Positions 23,478 through 32,230 are shown, numbered from the stretch's first letter. The stretch: DNA of 64,000 bases from RGIG5579 sp045541915 (GCA_045541915.1 JAZQJZ010000037.1:112274-176273), one strand, 5' to 3'. Numbers and translations: made by a program. Notes: a model not told the origin generated them from the letters alone.

Positions 23478-24833
23478 TCAGTGGAATGTCCGCTTGGCAA
23501 TTCGGTCGGCGGAGTAAACCCCCCAAGGGTGGGCCTCCAAGCATTCCTCCTGAGTGGCTTTTTGAACCTTGATGGGAGTGGAATTGATGATCTCCACTTC
23601 GCCCTCGGTTGCCACCAGGATGGTAGGTTCCTTGTAGCCTTCCACCTTGCAGTTTTCAAAAATGATCTTTTCATAGTTGCCGGCTACGAACAAGGGCTCG
23701 TTTTCACATCCTTCTTTGCAGGAAATGACCATATCCTTGAAGTGGCAGATGACCTTTTCCTTTTCATCTCCCCAAAGCATACCGGGGCGAATGATGTCTC
23801 CCACACTGCAATTCTCAATTTTGATCTGCCGCAGAGAACGGTTACAGCACCATCTGTGCAGTCCGTCAAACTCTAAACGGATCAATTCCATTGCCTGGGG
23901 GAAGTGACAGTTTCGGATGGTAATATTCTCTGCCGGCTTGCGCAGGGTGGCTCTTTGGTCGCAGTAATAACAAATGGGACAGAGCATATCGTGACGGCAC
24001 TTCTCGTTGGTGATCACGCTCATTTTCTTTTCTTCATCGGAAAGGTGTTTGCGGAATCCGAAGACCTTATCGTTGGCTCGGCAGTTTTCGAATAAAATAT
24101 TGTTGCCGCCAATGCGAATAGCCTGACAAGCGGTGTTGATCAGGCAGTTTCGAACCACCACATCGTGATTATCAAATCCGGCAATGCCATCGTCACCGGT
24201 ATTCAGCTTGCAATTCTCGATCAAAACGCGATCGCAAGTGCGAATGTCGATTCCATCGTGACCGCCAAAAACGGTGATATCGTGAATGTTAATATCCTGG
24301 GTCTGGAAAATGGCGTGGCACCAATTTCCGCTATTTACAAAGGTATATCCGGAGAAGCGGATGTTCTGGCTTCTCCAGACGCTGATTCCGTGAGGACCGC
24401 GATAATTCTCTTCTCCCTCCGGATCAAACACATTGGCGCCGTCCAGGTAAGAACCCTTCTCTCCCACAATGGAGACGTTTTTTGCATCCAGAATCCGAAT
24501 CAGTCCATTGCACCAGGAGGAGGTAGCCACGGAGCTGCGACTTTTTTTGGGATCGCCCTGCACGATCTCCTCCATGACAACCGGCTCAATGGCATCTTGT
24601 GTCCAAGCAAAATAATCCTTGGGATTTTGGCTACCTTTCAGATAAGCACCGGTCTCTAAATACAATTCAATATTGGAACGAAGGCGTAGCCCTCCGGTAA
24701 TGAAAATACCGCAAGGGATCACAACTCTGCCGCCTCCGGATAAAAAGCAATCGTCAATGGCGCGCTGGATCTTCTCGGTTTGCGGTACATCGCAGAATTT
24801 TGCACCGTAATCGCAAATGTTAAATGTTTTCAT
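23478..24833 (-). CDS. GH28-like (polygalacturonase fold) protein with altered active site
   Basis: 451 residues forming a right-handed beta-helix. GH28 enzymes cleave pectic or related uronides. The three catalytic Asp positions are present with correct spacing: Asp in GHDGID, and the pair in NTGDDGIAG 21 and 22 residues later. Where the catalytic His of the GHG motif should lie, the sequence reads TACQAIRIGG, and no RIK motif follows. There is no signal peptide, so the protein would act inside the cell on imported oligosaccharides or another ligand. Cys is unusually frequent (DMLCPICYYCDQ). ATG 24833 follows AGAGGA by about 10 bases. It has its own promoter and lies downstream of the Gfo/Idh operon. 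Confidence 0.8.
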   Translation of the reverse strand: MKTFNICDYGAKFCDVPQTEKIQRAIDDCFLSGGGRVVIPCGIFITGGLRLRSNIELYLETGAYLKGSQNPKDYFAWTQDAIEPVVMEEIVQGDPKKSRSSVATSSWCNGLIRILDAKNVSIVGEKGSYLDGANVFDPEGEENYRGPHGISVWRSQNIRFSGYTFVNSGNWCHAIFQTQDINIHDITVFGGHDGIDIRTCDRVLIENCKLNTGDDGIAGFDNHDVVVRNCLINTACQAIRIGGNNILFENCRANDKVFGFRKHLSDEEKKMSVITNEKCRHDMLCPICYYCDQRATLRKPAENITIRNCHFPQAMELIRLEFDGLHRWCCNRSLRQIKIENCSVGDIIRPGMLWGDEKEKVICHFKDMVISCKEGCENEPLFVAGNYEKIIFENCKVEGYKEPTILVATEGEVEIINSTPIKVQKATQEECLEAHPWGVYSADRIAKRTFH

Positions 24834-24884
24834 TGATCTCATTCCTCTTTCTATGAAAAAACAAGCTTTTTCTCTTTGTCATTC

Positions 24885-24913
24885 AATATATCATAAAATA
24901 AGAGAAAGTGCAA
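24885..24913 (-). promoter_or_regulatory. Promoter of the GH28-like gene
   Basis: On the minus strand, TTGCAC at 24913-24908 and TATATT at 24890-24885, with a 17-base spacer. Confidence 0.6.
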
Positions 24914-24954
24914 GAAAAAAGACACTTTTCACCGTTTGATGAAAAGTGTCTTTT
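24914..24954 (-). terminator. Terminator after the Gfo/Idh-isomerase operon
   Basis: Stem AAAAGACACTTTTCA with its complement, then a T-run on the minus strand. Confidence 0.85.
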
Positions 24955-24967
24955 CGCATGAGAAAAC

Positions 24968-25813
24968 TTAATTTAAAAGCGATTCCACTGTGGCTTTTGC
25001 TGCTTTGATGTCAGAGGCAGGATCCTCGCCCGTCTCCCGTTCAATGGTAAGGTATCCGTCAAAGCCCACTTCCTTTAAGGCAGCAAGGTATGCCTTCAAA
25101 TCCACATTCCCTTGACCGATGGGCGTTTCCAAAAAGTAATCGGCAACGTTCAACGCTTCAATACCGCCCCGGGCAAAATGATCGTAAATGATCTCCGGAT
25201 CGGTTTTTTTCAGCATTACACCGTCCTTCATATGGGTGTGAACAATATAGTCTCCCAGAAGCTTTACGGCTTCTACCGGATCTTGACCGGTTACCATAAC
25301 AAAGTTTGCCGGATCCAGATTGACGCCCACACCGCCTTGGGTATCCTTTAAAAACTGAAGCAGGGTAGGAGCTGTTTCGGGGCCGGTTTCAATGGCAAGA
25401 GTAATGCCTTTTTTGGCGGCATATTCTCCACATTCCCGTAGGGCGGAAAGCATCACAGAATAGCGGGGATGTTCTTTGTTTTCCGGGATCACGCCAATGT
25501 GTGTGGTGATCACGCGGGTGCCGAATTCCTCGGCCAGATCAATGATCCGTTTGGTTTTTTCCACCCGTTCCGGATTGTCCTTTTCGATCTGGAATCCAAA
25601 GCCGCCCATATCGCCGCAAAGAGCGCTGATCTCAAGCCCCTTTTCTTTTAAAAGGGATTTGATTTCGGCTTTTTTCTCTTCGGTTAAAACCTCGGGACTG
25701 AATTCACCGGTGGTGGCATAGACCTGAACACCGTTAAAGCTCATTTTAGATGCCAGGCAAAGACCATCCTTTAAGGGGAGGTGAAAACAGTCTGTGATGA
25801 CACCGATCTTCAT
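24968..25813 (-). CDS. Sugar phosphate isomerase/epimerase (AP endonuclease 2 superfamily TIM barrel)
   Basis: 281 residues of the IolE/IolI/xylose isomerase-like TIM barrel type. Metal-binding residues are visible in THIGVIPE, IETGPETA, NLDPANFVM, HTHMKDG and IERETG, the standard order of His/Glu/Asp ligands. Such enzymes isomerise or epimerise keto-sugars or inosose and commonly accompany Gfo/Idh dehydrogenases. ATG 25813 overlaps the stop of the preceding gene (ATGA). It is last in the three-gene operon with two Gfo/Idh genes, which together suggest oxidation of a sugar or cyclitol and rearrangement of the keto product. Confidence 0.88.
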   Translation of the reverse strand: MKIGVITDCFHLPLKDGLCLASKMSFNGVQVYATTGEFSPEVLTEEKKAEIKSLLKEKGLEISALCGDMGGFGFQIEKDNPERVEKTKRIIDLAEEFGTRVITTHIGVIPENKEHPRYSVMLSALRECGEYAAKKGITLAIETGPETAPTLLQFLKDTQGGVGVNLDPANFVMVTGQDPVEAVKLLGDYIVHTHMKDGVMLKKTDPEIIYDHFARGGIEALNVADYFLETPIGQGNVDLKAYLAALKEVGFDGYLTIERETGEDPASDIKAAKATVESLLN

Positions 25814-26655
25814 GCCTCTATCCATTCTCCCATAGATTTTTCACCCTTCAGAAGAGCATCGCGCACACGCATGGCTTCCAGGGTTTCCTGGGAATCAAAG
25901 GGAAGATTGCCGCTCTCGTAAAAGCGAATCACTTCAGCAATGAGATTGACAAAGAATTTAGAGGTAATATCACATCGAACATACTTGCCCTCATTTGTTT
26001 TACCGCTGACTGCGAATCCAAAGGGAGCGGAATAAAGAATAGCAGCCTCTGTACCGGATTTTGCAACCAAGCGGCAGATTCTCTGGTCACCGAGCGCTTC
26101 CACCTTTACCTTTTCCACAGGGCTCTTCAGCAGAACCACTGCCATTTCCACGGTGTGGATGGCATATTCGTTAAAGTTGCTGCCGCCGCCGGTGAGAATG
26201 ATGTCCTTTGCGCCGGAAAATCCTTCCAGTTCATCTGCATATCTCAAGGCAGAGGTGCTGAAGAAGGGAGCGTTGTACTCTTTTGCCACGCGAAAGATTT
26301 CTTCTGCGGTTTCAAGATCCGGTGCGAAGGTTTTATCAATATAGGTTCTCTTTCCGCATTTCAGGGCTTCCTTGGCATACTGCAGGTGCTTTTCGGGATT
26401 GGTGGGAGCAAGAATCATGATCACATCACTCTTTTCGCAAAGCTCAGCAATGCTCTCGCACTTTTCTGTACCCATCTTTTCGCACCATTGATCGGTGGTG
26501 ATGCCGTTGACAGGAGAAACATCCTCTTCTGCCCAAACGTATTTTACTTCGTAATCGGTGCCCAGCTTTTCGTTGGCATCCTTGACCCACTGGGGATAGT
26601 GATTGGCGTGCCATTCACCAATGTAATAATCAATAAAACCAATTGTCTTTTTCAT
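25810..26655 (-). CDS. Divergent Gfo/Idh/MocA-family oxidoreductase
   Basis: 281 residues. The N-terminal strand reads TIGFIDYYIGEWHANHYP where most members have GxGxxA; the middle keeps the family path KCGKRTYIDKTFAPD, with Asp-Lys-Thr in place of the usual Glu-Lys-Pro. A Rossmann fold and C-terminal alpha/beta domain are still likely, but nucleotide binding may differ. ATG 26655 shares one base with the stop of the upstream Gfo/Idh gene. I have met this EWHAN-type subgroup in gut Clostridia beside sugar isomerases, from memory. The substrate is unknown. Confidence 0.75.
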   Translation of the reverse strand: MKKTIGFIDYYIGEWHANHYPQWVKDANEKLGTDYEVKYVWAEEDVSPVNGITTDQWCEKMGTEKCESIAELCEKSDVIMILAPTNPEKHLQYAKEALKCGKRTYIDKTFAPDLETAEEIFRVAKEYNAPFFSTSALRYADELEGFSGAKDIILTGGGSNFNEYAIHTVEMAVVLLKSPVEKVKVEALGDQRICRLVAKSGTEAAILYSAPFGFAVSGKTNEGKYVRCDITSKFFVNLIAEVIRFYESGNLPFDSQETLEAMRVRDALLKGEKSMGEWIEA

Positions 26656-27716
26656 TACAGTGTCACCTCTTTCTTTTCATCGGAAGATTGATAGAGAAGA
26701 TCCAAAAGCTTTGCGCTTTCCAAAATATTGTCAATGTGGCTACGGTTCTTAACGCCGGTGGTAATGGATTCGATGAAAGCAGCATCTTCGCAAAGGTACA
26801 TATCGGGAATGTCATATTCCGGCTCGATCACTTCCAGCGTAGAACCGTCGTAAATGGTGAATTTTCCGCCGTAGGTCAGTCTTGCGCCGCACTTATCGCC
26901 CAGAAAATCCACGAACATTTCTTTTTGCTTGATGTTTTGAGCCCAAGCACCGTTGAAGGAAATGCTTGCTTTGTCGGTACGGATATAACCGGAAATAAAG
27001 TCATCCACATCATTGGTGCCGGATTCCACATTGGAGGTATCCTGTGCCCACATGGACTTATACTTGTATGCCTTCATATCCTTTGCCATTTCAGAGTATG
27101 CGTCGCAGGTCACATTCTTGAGTCTTGCGCCACCCAGAATGTAAAGGATCAAATCGAAGAAGTGAACGCCCCAGTCAATGAGAACGCCGCCGCCGGACTG
27201 CTTTTTGGTAGTAAAAGAGCCACCCAGACCGGGAATGGAACGGAAGGCGCGGAAGGAGCAGTAAACGTGATAAATGTTACCGAATTTTCCTTCGCGGTTC
27301 ATCTGTTCCAGCATTTCCACTGATTTGTTGAAACGGTTGCAAACGCCGATGTTCAGCATTTTGTTCTGTTTGTTGGCTTCATCTGCCATTTCTTTGGAAA
27401 GGGGATAGTTGACGGTAATGGGCTTTTCGCAGAAAACGTGCTTTCCTGCGCGCAGTGCATCCATGGTGATGGTATAGTGAGAGTAGTTGGGAGTGGTGAT
27501 GAAAATGGCATCCACCTCCGGATCGCTCAGTGCGATCTTATAATCCTGAATGACGTTTTCAATGATGGCAAACTTTTCTTTGCAAGCCTCAGCTCTTTCC
27601 AGAACGGTGTCACAAGCATATTTGACACGAACATTCTCCATTTTCTCAAAAGCGGGGAAGTGAGCGTTCTGGGCAATTCTGCCACATCCGATCATAGCCA
27701 AAACCTTTTTTTCCAT
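26655..27716 (-). CDS. Gfo/Idh/MocA-family NAD(P)-dependent oxidoreductase
   Basis: 353 residues, standard for the family. The N-terminal Rossmann motif is MIGCGRIAQNAHFPAF, the nicotinamide-side motif is HVFCEKPITV, and the active-site region includes DWGVHFFDLILYILG with the conserved Asp and His. Substrates in the family are sugars, cyclitols or their derivatives. ATG 27716 follows AGGAGG by 9 bases, so the longer in-frame extension is rejected. It leads the operon and is divergent from an AraC-family regulator that probably controls it. Confidence 0.9.
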   Translation of the reverse strand: MEKKVLAMIGCGRIAQNAHFPAFEKMENVRVKYACDTVLERAEACKEKFAIIENVIQDYKIALSDPEVDAIFITTPNYSHYTITMDALRAGKHVFCEKPITVNYPLSKEMADEANKQNKMLNIGVCNRFNKSVEMLEQMNREGKFGNIYHVYCSFRAFRSIPGLGGSFTTKKQSGGGVLIDWGVHFFDLILYILGGARLKNVTCDAYSEMAKDMKAYKYKSMWAQDTSNVESGTNDVDDFISGYIRTDKASISFNGAWAQNIKQKEMFVDFLGDKCGARLTYGGKFTIYDGSTLEVIEPEYDIPDMYLCEDAAFIESITTGVKNRSHIDNILESAKLLDLLYQSSDEKKEVTL

Positions 27717-27768
27717 ATTCCAAATCCTCCTGAATATTTCGAAAATACCGAGCGGTCTTTTCAGTTTC

Positions 27769-27797
27769 ATTATAGCCCTCAAAGCAACAAATCAAAA
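27769..27797 (-). promoter_or_regulatory. Probable promoter of the Gfo/Idh operon
   Basis: On the minus strand a consensus TATAAT lies at 27774-27769. The -35 region is weak (TTTTGA or TTTGAT at 16-17 bases), as expected for an activator-dependent promoter; the AraC protein encoded next door is the likely activator. Confidence 0.55.
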
Positions 27798-27883
27798 TGT
27801 TAATATTATGGGAAAAAGATATCATTTTTTTATATTTTTTGTTTTTTTCGGAACAAAATAATGTTATAATTCAATATTCTCCG

Positions 27884-27912
27884 TTGACAGCGGCATCTTT
27901 TTTCGATACAAT
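27884..27912 (+). promoter_or_regulatory. Promoter of the AraC-family gene at 27933
   Basis: TTGACA at 27884-27889 and TACAAT at 27907-27912, with a 17-base spacer. Confidence 0.75.
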
Positions 27913-27932
27913 CAAGAAAAGAGGAGGAAGGC

Positions 27933-28814
27933 ATGAACAACTACTATCATCTGGATAAAGCTTATCTTCGCAATCCCTTGGAATATGAAGGGATCCTTGT
28001 GGGTCAGATCGGAAGACTGTATTGCAAAGCAGATACGGTGATCAAGGAGCATATCCATACCGATCTGTTTGAATTGACCATTGCCACTGACGGCGCCGGT
28101 CTTGTGACCACCAATGGCATTACCTTTCCCATAAAAAAAGGAGATATTTACCTTTCCCATCCATGCGATGTGCATCAAATCAAAACCGATCCGGAAAAGC
28201 TATTGCAGTTTGACTTTTTTGCTTTTAAGGCAAAGGAAGGTGTTTTCAAAGAGGAAATGGAGCGCATCGCTCGGGAATATGGATCCCCCGGCAAAAGGAT
28301 CTTTCGCGATGAAAGGATCCGTCCTTTGGTAGGCAATGCATTGGCGGAATTGACCGAAGAAAAGATACATTCCAAAGAGCTTCTGGCGGCCATTTTCCGT
28401 CAGATTATGATCTATGTCATCCGCGGCTTTCAGAAAATGGAGTCCCGGGAAGTGGCGGATAATGTTTCCCATGCGGAGATCCTCTGTTATAAAATGATGA
28501 ATTACATTGATACTCATATCTATTCCATGGAAAAATTGGAGGATCTGGCAGAGGTGATGGATTACAGCTACGGATATCTTTCCGCCTTGTTTAAAAAGAC
28601 AACCTCCGGCACGCTTTTTGACTATTATCGGAATAAGCGCCTGGATGCCGCAAAACTTCTGCTCCTGGAAAAGAAATTGACGGTGACCCAAATTTCCGAA
28701 TTGCTGAATTACTCCTCGGTGTATGCCTTCAGCAAGGCCTTTCACCAAAGATTCGGTACTTCTCCCAGAAAGTATCAAAACAGGGAAGAGAACGGAGAAA
28801 ACATCATTCTGTAA
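27933..28814 (+). CDS. AraC-family transcriptional regulator of the Gfo/Idh operon
   Basis: 293 residues. An N-terminal cupin-type sensing domain (IKEHIHTDLFELTIATDGAGLVTTNG ... GDIYLSHPCDVHQI is the classic cupin-AraC path) is followed by two helix-turn-helix motifs at the C-terminus: MEKLEDLAEVMDYSYGYLSALF, and VTQISELLNYSSVYAFSKAF with RFGTSPRKYQ. Proteins of this kind usually activate a nearby operon when a sugar binds. The divergent Gfo/Idh operon is the obvious target. GGAGG lies close before the ATG. Confidence 0.9.
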   Translation: MNNYYHLDKAYLRNPLEYEGILVGQIGRLYCKADTVIKEHIHTDLFELTIATDGAGLVTTNGITFPIKKGDIYLSHPCDVHQIKTDPEKLLQFDFFAFKAKEGVFKEEMERIAREYGSPGKRIFRDERIRPLVGNALAELTEEKIHSKELLAAIFRQIMIYVIRGFQKMESREVADNVSHAEILCYKMMNYIDTHIYSMEKLEDLAEVMDYSYGYLSALFKKTTSGTLFDYYRNKRLDAAKLLLLEKKLTVTQISELLNYSSVYAFSKAFHQRFGTSPRKYQNREENGENIIL

Positions 28815-28820
28815 AAACAA

Positions 28821-28849
28821 AAAAAGCCACCCTCAAGGGGTGGCTTTTT
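28821..28849. terminator. Bidirectional terminator
   Basis: Stem AAAAAGCCACCC / GGGTGGCTTTTT between convergent genes. Confidence 0.85.
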
Positions 28850-28867
28850 GATATGGAAAAGCAAAAA

Positions 28868-29491
28868 TCAATATAACTTTGTAAACTGAAAATCAGGATC
28901 GATCCCCAGCTCCTTCAATGCTTTTTCTTTGTTTTCGGAAATGCTTTGATCCAGCTGGTCAAAAAAGTTTCTTCCTTCGGTATCAATATCCACAATAAAC
29001 GGGCCCAGGTCCGTTACCTTGAAAAACCAGGCGGCTTCAATGCGTCCCAATTCCTCGTAAAGGTGCACGTCCTGCACTTCAATGGAATCGATCCATAGAT
29101 TGGGGCTGACGGAACGGGGAGAAACGTGAACGCATTTCTTTTTTTTCATCATTTCGGCGGTTTTTTCGCCCATGGTGGTCTTTCCCACGATCATTCTCAG
29201 ATTCCATTCCTCCACACTTTTTGCTCCCCATTTTTCAAAGCGAATACTGGAAGTGGGCATAAAGGACATCAGTTTCCATTTTTCGTTTTCCTTGATCACG
29301 ATGGGGCCGTTGTGAATGAGAATATTACGGTTTTCCGTGGAGAAGGGGAGGGTGTTTTTTTCGTCAAAAATATATTTTTGCAGTCGGGAGCGGCAGGTGA
29401 AAACCTCTGCGGAGATATAAACCGTATCGCCCAGCTTTAATTTTGTCACATCCTCTTCGGTAAGAGGACCGGTCAGATGATATTCAGCCAT
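28868..29491 (-). CDS. Class I fumarase/tartrate dehydratase beta-subunit-like protein
   Basis: 207 residues, matching the length of FumB/TtdB subunits, and directly after the alpha-subunit gene. The family landmarks can be followed, but several are changed: the usual GRDxAHKR region reads TCRSRLQKYIF, the GPT-rich loop reads MPTSSIRFEKWGAKS, and GKGGM reads GKTTMGEK. The late motif ELGRIEAAWFFKVTDLGPFIV matches beta subunits well. The altered pocket suggests a substrate other than fumarate or tartrate. AGGAGG precedes the ATG. It closes the AtuA-DUF4387-M81 operon. Confidence 0.85.
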   Translation of the reverse strand: MAEYHLTGPLTEEDVTKLKLGDTVYISAEVFTCRSRLQKYIFDEKNTLPFSTENRNILIHNGPIVIKENEKWKLMSFMPTSSIRFEKWGAKSVEEWNLRMIVGKTTMGEKTAEMMKKKKCVHVSPRSVSPNLWIDSIEVQDVHLYEELGRIEAAWFFKVTDLGPFIVDIDTEGRNFFDQLDQSISENKEKALKELGIDPDFQFTKLY

Positions 29492-29500
29492 GTTTTCCTC

Positions 29501-30418
29501 CTATCTGTCGCCAAACCAGTTGGGACTTCTCATTTTGGTCACCTTGCCGTTTCCTTCAATTCGGGAAGAGGCCCGGCGAGCAACCATACAGTTTGTACTG
29601 GTGGCACAAGCAATACCGGCAATGTGCGTGTAGGCATATTCTACATTCACTGCCAGAACCGAGGTGTCGCCGCCGGCGCCCAAAATTCCGATTCCCAGAC
29701 TGTTCAATGCCTTGTAAAGATCTTCCTCGATCTTGGCAAACATGGGATCCGGATGCTTCGATCCAACCGTTCTTAAGCACGCTGCTTCCTTTGCCAGATT
29801 GGCTGCTACATTTGCTGTGCCGCCGATTCCGATGCCCAGAACCGAGGGAGGGCAAACTGCGCCGGCGCGGGCAGAGGCCACAAAGCTGTCAATGACGAAT
29901 TTTTCAATGCCCTGGATTCCGTCCGCAAAGGCTACGATCCTGTGCCGGGTTCCGCCAAAGCATTCGGAGCCGCCACCCTTGGCTGCGTAGGAGATTTCAA
30001 TGAAATCACCATCCACAAACTGATAGGTAAAATCGGGTATGTTCATACCAATGTTGTTGCCGGGATCGTATCCAGTCAAGGGATGCTTCATGGTAGCTCG
30101 CAGCCAGCCAAGTTCAGTAGCCTTGGCTACGGCGCGTCTTGCCGCATTTTCCAGTTCCACAAAGCCACCCTCCAACTGGCACTGGTTTCCTACCTTGAAG
30201 TAAAAAATAGGCCAGCCGGTATCCACGCAAAGGGGATTTTCCCGCTTTGCAGACATTTCCATGCTGTTCAAGGTCGAAATCAAACCTTTTTGGGCATCGG
30301 GATTGCTTTCCCGGGCAATGGCTGCATCAAAGGCTTCCTTTACGTCAGCGGAAATTTCGGTTGCACCACGTTTGATTGTTTCAAAAAGGACTTTTTCATA
30401 AAGGTCTGTTTTAATCAT
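29501..30418 (-). CDS. Class I fumarase/tartrate dehydratase alpha subunit
   Basis: 305 residues. These oxygen-sensitive enzymes use a [4Fe-4S] cluster to add or remove water on hydroxy-dicarboxylic acids. Cluster Cys candidates are in LCVDTGWP, VCPPSVLGIGIGG and the CATSTNC region. GGSECFGG and the Gly-rich GILGAGGDTSVLAVNVEYA are typical alpha-subunit motifs. ATG 30418 follows GGAGGA and overlaps the 3' end of the M81 gene by 8 bases, so it is translationally coupled. Which acid is dehydrated cannot be read from sequence; L-tartrate dehydratase, fumarase and related dehydratases share the fold. Confidence 0.9.
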   Translation of the reverse strand: MIKTDLYEKVLFETIKRGATEISADVKEAFDAAIARESNPDAQKGLISTLNSMEMSAKRENPLCVDTGWPIFYFKVGNQCQLEGGFVELENAARRAVAKATELGWLRATMKHPLTGYDPGNNIGMNIPDFTYQFVDGDFIEISYAAKGGGSECFGGTRHRIVAFADGIQGIEKFVIDSFVASARAGAVCPPSVLGIGIGGTANVAANLAKEAACLRTVGSKHPDPMFAKIEEDLYKALNSLGIGILGAGGDTSVLAVNVEYAYTHIAGIACATSTNCMVARRASSRIEGNGKVTKMRSPNWFGDR

Positions 30419-31916
30419 TTTTTCCTCCATGCAATTCCGCTTCTTCCAGCGGAAGTATTGGATGTTCTATGTTTTTATACTGATATAGTTTCAGATTGAT
30501 CGGGCACTGTCCCGGCGGATCTGCGGTAACAATGGCATCAGCACGGCTTTGAAAATAACCGCGGAAATGATTCATCGACTTTAGCCCAAGTATCTTATAC
30601 TGCGACATATCACAGCCTGTCATAATAAACGGACGGTCGTCATAGGTTTGAAATCTGTCCGATACAATAATCAGCTCTACGTTTCCCTGACGTAGTCTTA
30701 CGGTATTTCCGTAATTCATGGGAGCGCCAAAGTTTATTGGTGCCGCAGAAATCAGCTTTCCGTTTGAGAAATTGATGATTTCCGCATGATCCAATCGCAT
30801 AGGCTCTCCGTTGACCGGATCTACCTTGCCGCCAACGGTTATATCAACCACATCTCCTACTTTATGGTTGTCAAACAAATATTTTACAGCAACACGATCC
30901 GTTAACGGTCCCATAATAGTACCCGGAATATTTCTTTTAATCATTTCCCGAATCAAATGCGTTCCATCTCCGGGAGCTCCACCACCGGGATTATCGGAAG
31001 CTTCGTTTATGACTACATATCCGTCTTTCACCTTGGAAAGGGCCAGATCCATCGCTTCTTCCACCGACAAAGACGGTTCTGAAAAATCATATCTTCTCTG
31101 CCAGACAAAATCTGCAATTTCTTCCGCTTCCTTTACCGGAGTATAACCGTCTGCAATCACCAGTACAGAGCAGGAAGAGCAGGGACAATCCGCTGCAGAA
31201 AAGCCGAAGAAGAAAGTGGCATCTATCAGATTGTATTTTCTTACGCACGCAGCGGTAAATTCCACAATTTCTTTACCCGGGCCACTTATGGTTCGTCCTG
31301 TTGTCGCCGGAATTAACAGAGGTATTCTTTTTAAATACATCTTGGGATTTACTTCTCCCCGGATACGACGAATCAAGGCTTTGACTGCCTTGTATCCTGC
31401 CTCTTCACAGTCGATATGCGGAATCGTCTTTATTCCGAAAAGGCCATCGGACAATTCAACCATATCCTTACTTAGATTCGCATGGGCATCTAATGATGAT
31501 ACCATCGGAATATCACCGATAACCTCTCTCATTCTGCTGAAGCTGTAACGCTCCAAATCTGGATCTATTTCCGAACAGCCACCTCCGTGAACCGCAAAAA
31601 ATACACCGTCAAATTCTCCCGTGTGTTTTTTTATATTACCTGTTATGTGGTCCATAACATAAGAAGTACACTCTTTGGACATCGTGGGGCCTGCGCCAAA
31701 ATTGCCACCACGCGTTGCCAGATCAATGGGAAGCGGCTCTGCACCTTCTTCTTCAATTGCTCTTAAGGCTCCGCCTAAATATGTTGCCGTCCCTTTAAAC
31801 TGACGAATCACATCTTCGGCTTTCACCCATCCATTGGGAACCAAGGTTTCGAAGGTGGTTTTTCCGACGGCAAAGCTATTTGTTTCGTTTCCAAATTGCG
31901 TTAAAAGTATTTTCAT
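30411..31916 (-). CDS. M81-family (MlrC-like) metalloprotein
   Basis: 501 residues, typical length. The N-terminal MlrC/DUF1485 domain contains TQFGNETNSFA, FFAVHGGGCSEIDPDLE and SSLDAHANLSKDMV, with Asp/His residues that bind zinc in MlrC, plus a later His in IPHIDCEEAG. The C-terminal MlrC domain follows, with NPGGGAPGDGTHLIREM. MlrC itself opens linearised microcystin, but most family members have unknown substrates and sit in catabolic operons. The gene's codon use (more TTA, ATA, ACA, CGT) looks unlike its neighbours. ATG 31916 lies 14 bases after the DUF4387 stop; the ribosome binding site is weak. Confidence 0.85.
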   Translation of the reverse strand: MKILLTQFGNETNSFAVGKTTFETLVPNGWVKAEDVIRQFKGTATYLGGALRAIEEEGAEPLPIDLATRGGNFGAGPTMSKECTSYVMDHITGNIKKHTGEFDGVFFAVHGGGCSEIDPDLERYSFSRMREVIGDIPMVSSLDAHANLSKDMVELSDGLFGIKTIPHIDCEEAGYKAVKALIRRIRGEVNPKMYLKRIPLLIPATTGRTISGPGKEIVEFTAACVRKYNLIDATFFFGFSAADCPCSSCSVLVIADGYTPVKEAEEIADFVWQRRYDFSEPSLSVEEAMDLALSKVKDGYVVINEASDNPGGGAPGDGTHLIREMIKRNIPGTIMGPLTDRVAVKYLFDNHKVGDVVDITVGGKVDPVNGEPMRLDHAEIINFSNGKLISAAPINFGAPMNYGNTVRLRQGNVELIIVSDRFQTYDDRPFIMTGCDMSQYKILGLKSMNHFRGYFQSRADAIVTADPPGQCPINLKLYQYKNIEHPILPLEEAELHGGKND

Positions 31917-31930
31917 CGTATCCACAAGCT

Positions 31931-32230
31931 TTACAGCACGATATTTGCAAGCGGGACATGTTGCTGGCAACCGTAAATATCGTGGTCCTCCAGACTGCCG
32001 CTGATGTTCTTTCTGGGGAATGTGATTTTGATGGAATTGACAACGCCATAGGAAATGATATCGATCTTTTCTTCGGCCACGTCATAAGCTTTTGCAATGT
32101 GTGCTTTGGTGAGGTTCTTTTCCACGTATGCCATTTCCTCGGCACCGGAGAAGATCAGGTCAAAGGTGATAAAAAGAGGACCTGCATTTTTGGAACGGAG
32201 AATTTTGGTGTATTCCACAAGTTTTTTCAT
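31931..32230 (-). CDS. DUF4387-family protein
   Basis: 99 residues matching DUF4387 in length and pattern: LRSKNAGPLFITFDLIFSG near the N-terminus, then ISYGVVNSIKITFPRKNISGS and the C-terminal YGCQQHVPLANIV. DUF4387 is found beside or fused to AtuA-family proteins, as here, and the pair probably form one enzyme. ATG 32230 overlaps the AtuA stop codon (ATGA), and AGGAGG precedes it. No function has been shown for DUF4387. Confidence 0.85.
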   Translation of the reverse strand: MKKLVEYTKILRSKNAGPLFITFDLIFSGAEEMAYVEKNLTKAHIAKAYDVAEEKIDIISYGVVNSIKITFPRKNISGSLEDHDIYGCQQHVPLANIVL

